A stretch of 64,000 bases of DNA, taken from positions 372,001-436,000 of the forward strand of contig CAJNDT010004680.1 of NCBI GenBank assembly GCA_905221615.1, written 5' to 3'. Numbering within the stretch: position 1 is the first letter of the stretch; every line of letters starts with the position of its first letter. This document shows, piece by piece, positions 61,252 through 64,000 of the stretch. The notes under the pieces were generated by a model. That model was not told where the DNA came from. It searched no databases and worked only from the letters and a program-made list of their open reading frames with translations. Source of the DNA: Symbiodinium sp. CCMP2592 (taxonomy: Eukaryota > Sar > Dinophyceae > Suessiales > Symbiodiniaceae). A program made the translations under genes and the position numbers.

Positions 61252-64000
61252 ATGATTGGTTGGTGGGCCTATCTTTTCGTACTTGCATTGTGCAGAAATC
61301 GTACTATGCATTCGGTTAATGGTAATTCGGTTGCGGATGTCTCTGACTTTTCCGTGGCGACGATCAACTCGAATGGGGTTAATGCGCCGGGCAAGTTTAT
61401 GAATATCTGTGGTATGCAAGAGGATGTGGTTGCTATATGTGAAACACATGCAACTGACAAGACACAGAAAGTGCTGAACGATATGGATGCAAAGCGTCAA
61501 ATTTTTTGGGGAGCGCCGGTCGGTTCCAAATCTCGTTGTGGCGTTGCCTTTCTTGTGAAGAAATCCACGAACTGGGCTGTGAAGCCTATCTTATTTCAAG
61601 GAGCTTGTCTGGAACATTACCGTTTGGGTCGTTTACATGCCATACAGGTTTTTCGTGGGAAAGGAAAGAGATCATGTATTCTGTATTGCGTGTATGGGCA
61701 CGCTGGAGCAAGATGGGAGAGTGACAAGAAGGAGATGTTACATGCAATGTTACGTGATATCTTTCAGGATGCAGTGATGCGTGGAGGGGTTCCCGTCATG
61801 ATAGTTGGTGACTACAATATTCAGCTGGACGAGAGTGCATATTTGCAAAGTTGTATTGCGTGTGATTGGACAGACGCGGCCCGGTGGTCTGAGCAGGATG
61901 GTCCGAGTCAGCTTACGTCTCTCAAAGGTGGAGGGTCTCGGATTGACATGTGTATTGTTAACCATTGTGCAGCGGCTTTGTGTAAGTCGTGCCGTACTTG
62001 CGATGCCCCAGTACGCACTGATCGTGTTGTTTCTGTGGTATTCAGGTGGCCTTTGGCGGCCCAGACCCGTTACCTGGTCAAACACGTGGGTTTAAAGGGG
62101 CGATACAAGGATCCTCCGTTGCAGTATTCCCCACCGCAGGCGAGTTCCTTTGAGGTCCGGCAGCTGCTTGCGCGACATGAACTGAACAAGGCTTTTGGTG
62201 TGTGGTGTCGGGAGGCTGAGAAACTGCTTGCTAACATTCCTATCGTGTTTGGAGGAGTTGAGAATTATGATGAGGGGCAGGGTCGAGGCAAAGTGCGGTT
62301 TCAGAAGCTGTGTTGTTATCCGGCCGTGGCGGGTGAGACTGCGATGACTTTGAGAATGCGGCAGATTGCTTCAGCGATTCGGAGGTCCGAGGAGTTGCAC
62401 GTCATGCGAGCGTTTGGTTTTCGGGCTGAGCAGACATGGCGAAATCTTCGTAAGGTCAGGCCTCATCTTGATGATGTGACGCGGAGTTCTTTTGATGAGC
62501 ATTTTTGGAAGGGACTTACGAAGGAGAATGTTGCAGGGTTATTGGTGGTGCTGAAGGAGTGTTTCCAGCGAGTACAAACGGAGTGCAAGTATGCAAGGTT
62601 GAATGCGTGGAAGAGGCGCATGTGGGCATCAGATCGTGAAGCTCATCGTTGGTTGCGTGGTGAGAGCAAGCCTTTGAGTACAGTCATGAAAATGAATGAT
62701 GGTACATATTCTGCCAATGAGGAACATCAGCTTAAAGCCATTTTGGATGCGTGGAAGCCGATTTTTGGGAAGTTCAAGGACCGTGAGCCCAATGTTGACA
62801 GGTTCTTCGAGTTTTTTGGCAGCGGGATGCGTCGCTCTCCTATGGCGGTGGACAATATCACGGGCGATAGTTTGGTAAAAGCTGCACTTCGTACGAAGGC
62901 CAGTTCGGCGGGGTTGGACCAGTTCAGACCTGAGTCTTTAACAGCGCTTGCAAAGTGGCACCCTCAGATCTTCGAAGGACTAGCTCTTATACTGAATTAC
63001 ACTGAGGTGCACGGTGTCTGGCCTGACGAGGTGTGTTATGCATATACAGCATTGGTTCCCAAGGACGAAACGCAGCCTGAGGCACAACCCACAGATTTTC
63101 GTCCGATTACTGTGTTAAGTGCTGTTTATCGTTTGTGGAGCAAGGTGAGGTTCGATGACGCGCTCCTTTGGCAAGAGGACTGGATTGATGGTAACGCGTG
63201 GGGGTGTCGTCCGCGACGAGGGGCTGACAGTTTGGCGATGTCCATTTCGTTGCATTTGGAGCGTGAGGCGACTCGGGGTAGAGCAGTCGGTGGCGTTGCG
63301 TATGATTGCCGCAAAGCTTTTGATTTGATACCGGTGCAACTTCTGTTTGAAGCGATGAGGCGGAGGGGATGTTCGGAACGGCTTCTCAAGCCTTTGCAGT
63401 GGATGTATGATCACTTGCAGCGGTGCTTTCGTTTGCGTGGGAATTGCGGTGAATGGTGGAAGAGTGACAATGGATTAACTCAAGGCGACGCGTTGTCTAT
63501 GATTGGTCTGAACTGTGTTGTTACTGTCCTTCTTGAATATACAAGACAACATATTCCGCAGGTTGTGGCGTCATCGTATGCGGATGATATTTCGGCCGTG
63601 GCCTCCTCTACTACCAAGGAAGGACTTCGTGATGCTGTCCGCCGTTTTCACCGTGTGGTACAGGCATATGAATCATGTGACGCTGGGGAGGTGAATGTCA
63701 AGAAAACGTTTACTTTCGGTGATGACGCTTTGGCGAAGCTTTTGCATGACACTATGGACCACAAGAAGCAGTTCGTGGTGGTTGGTGGGTCGTTTGTCGT
63801 TGACGAGGTGTTGGATGGCCGTACTGAGCTTGAGTGTGAACGGAGTAACAAATGGCATGGTACGATCCGTCGTCTTCGGCATGCCCCTTTTCACTGGAAG
63901 AGGCAGTGTCAAACACTTTTGGCTACCCAGAGCCAGGCATGCTATGGCCAGGGGACGCATTCCTTTCAATGGGAAGTGGATACTCTCAAGCGTATGCGAA
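61252..64000 (+). CDS. LINE ORF2: APE-like endonuclease and reverse transcriptase (3' partial)
   Basis: The frame runs open from the ATG at 61252 through the last base (at least 916 codons), in the +1 frame relative to ORF1 and 82 bp after its stop. Endonuclease motifs: ICETHATD (Glu 64), VGDYNIQ (Asp 187, Asn 189) and GGSRIDMC (230-232). The usual SDH motif reads RTDRVVS at 255-261, with Arg where the catalytic His is expected. RT motifs: DFRPITVLSAVYR, motif A YDCRKAFD (684-691), motif B LTQGDALS (744-746 QGD) and motif C SYADDIS (YADD 776-779). It copies element RNA at a nicked target. The end of the RT and any RNase H or zinc knuckle lie outside the window. Shorter open frames in other phases are shadows. 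Confidence 0.85.
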   Translation, partial: MIGWWAYLFVLALCRNRTMHSVNGNSVADVSDFSVATINSNGVNAPGKFMNICGMQEDVVAICETHATDKTQKVLNDMDAKRQIFWGAPVGSKSRCGVAFLVKKSTNWAVKPILFQGACLEHYRLGRLHAIQVFRGKGKRSCILYCVYGHAGARWESDKKEMLHAMLRDIFQDAVMRGGVPVMIVGDYNIQLDESAYLQSCIACDWTDAARWSEQDGPSQLTSLKGGGSRIDMCIVNHCAAALCKSCRTCDAPVRTDRVVSVVFRWPLAAQTRYLVKHVGLKGRYKDPPLQYSPPQASSFEVRQLLARHELNKAFGVWCREAEKLLANIPIVFGGVENYDEGQGRGKVRFQKLCCYPAVAGETAMTLRMRQIASAIRRSEELHVMRAFGFRAEQTWRNLRKVRPHLDDVTRSSFDEHFWKGLTKENVAGLLVVLKECFQRVQTECKYARLNAWKRRMWASDREAHRWLRGESKPLSTVMKMNDGTYSANEEHQLKAILDAWKPIFGKFKDREPNVDRFFEFFGSGMRRSPMAVDNITGDSLVKAALRTKASSAGLDQFRPESLTALAKWHPQIFEGLALILNYTEVHGVWPDEVCYAYTALVPKDETQPEAQPTDFRPITVLSAVYRLWSKVRFDDALLWQEDWIDGNAWGCRPRRGADSLAMSISLHLEREATRGRAVGGVAYDCRKAFDLIPVQLLFEAMRRRGCSERLLKPLQWMYDHLQRCFRLRGNCGEWWKSDNGLTQGDALSMIGLNCVVTVLLEYTRQHIPQVVASSYADDISAVASSTTKEGLRDAVRRFHRVVQAYESCDAGEVNVKKTFTFGDDALAKLLHDTMDHKKQFVVVGGSFVVDEVLDGRTELECERSNKWHGTIRRLRHAPFHWKRQCQTLLATQSQACYGQGTHSFQWEVDTLKRMR

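Larger units (their letters stand above)
59600..64000 (+). mobile_element. LINE-type retrotransposon, open at the window end
   Basis: Two plus-strand ORFs: ORF1 (59637-61169) and ORF2 (61252 onward) with APE-like endonuclease and RT. The left limit is inferred from the end of a partial MITE. The 3' end lies outside the window. No frameshift or stop is seen, so it may be young. Confidence 0.8.

Noticed and set aside
61506..62095. Short plus-strand frames inside LINE ORF2
   Set aside because: They are in other phases of the continuous ORF2 frame, which alone shows the endonuclease motifs.

Overview
The window looks like nuclear DNA of a dinoflagellate, most likely of the Symbiodiniaceae kind. 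Coding exons are short and scattered. Introns use GT, GC and GA donors about equally, which is a dinoflagellate trait. TTTAGGG-type telomere motifs are sprinkled through introns and spacers. The proteins are also of dinoflagellate style: Kelch receptors with Ser/Thr stalks, ribonuclease-inhibitor-like LRR proteins and a HET-like protein. I see no tRNA, rRNA, CRISPR array or bacterial operon. The taxon is inferred from these traits, not from a database match.

Layout. 1-12.7 kb: one minus-strand membrane-protein gene, then spacer packed with about 100-bp palindromic (MITE-like) repeats of many families. 12.7-22.1 kb: a complete multi-ORF Penelope-like retroelement on the plus strand, with 288-bp direct repeats at both ends and TG microsatellites outside them. 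22-27 kb: repeat-rich spacer. 27-39.2 kb: two tandem minus-strand paralogues encoding Kelch receptors with a stalk and a membrane anchor. 41.4-45 kb: a minus-strand LRR gene with at least 12 exons, followed by exons of a second LRR gene to 46.8 kb. 49.9-53.7 kb: a minus-strand HET-like gene split by a 2.2-kb intron made of telomere repeats and a minisatellite. 54-59.5 kb: spacer with weak exon candidates. 59.6 kb to the end: a plus-strand LINE with ORF1 and an ORF2 (APE endonuclease and reverse transcriptase) still open at the window edge.

Main result. I could resolve 25 introns at single-base level in four genes. Almost all are bounded by a short direct repeat, usually 4 nt, that starts with GT, GC or GA. 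The left copy supplies the splice donor. The AG acceptor is usually the last two bases of the inserted repeat, and the right copy is the first bases of the next exon. Joining the exons this way keeps every frame open: 976 codons for Kelch receptor A, 1271 for B, 304 for the HET-like gene and 484 for the resolved part of the LRR gene. These introns behave as introner elements: palindromic repeats that insert and become introns at once. The two Kelch paralogues share one such intron and differ in nine, so gain has continued since the duplication. The same repeat families fill the spacers.

The second notable system is the Penelope-like element. It has an N-terminal GIY-YIG domain, a YVDN reverse transcriptase and at least five extra ORFs, with a 136-bp perfect inverted repeat between two of them.
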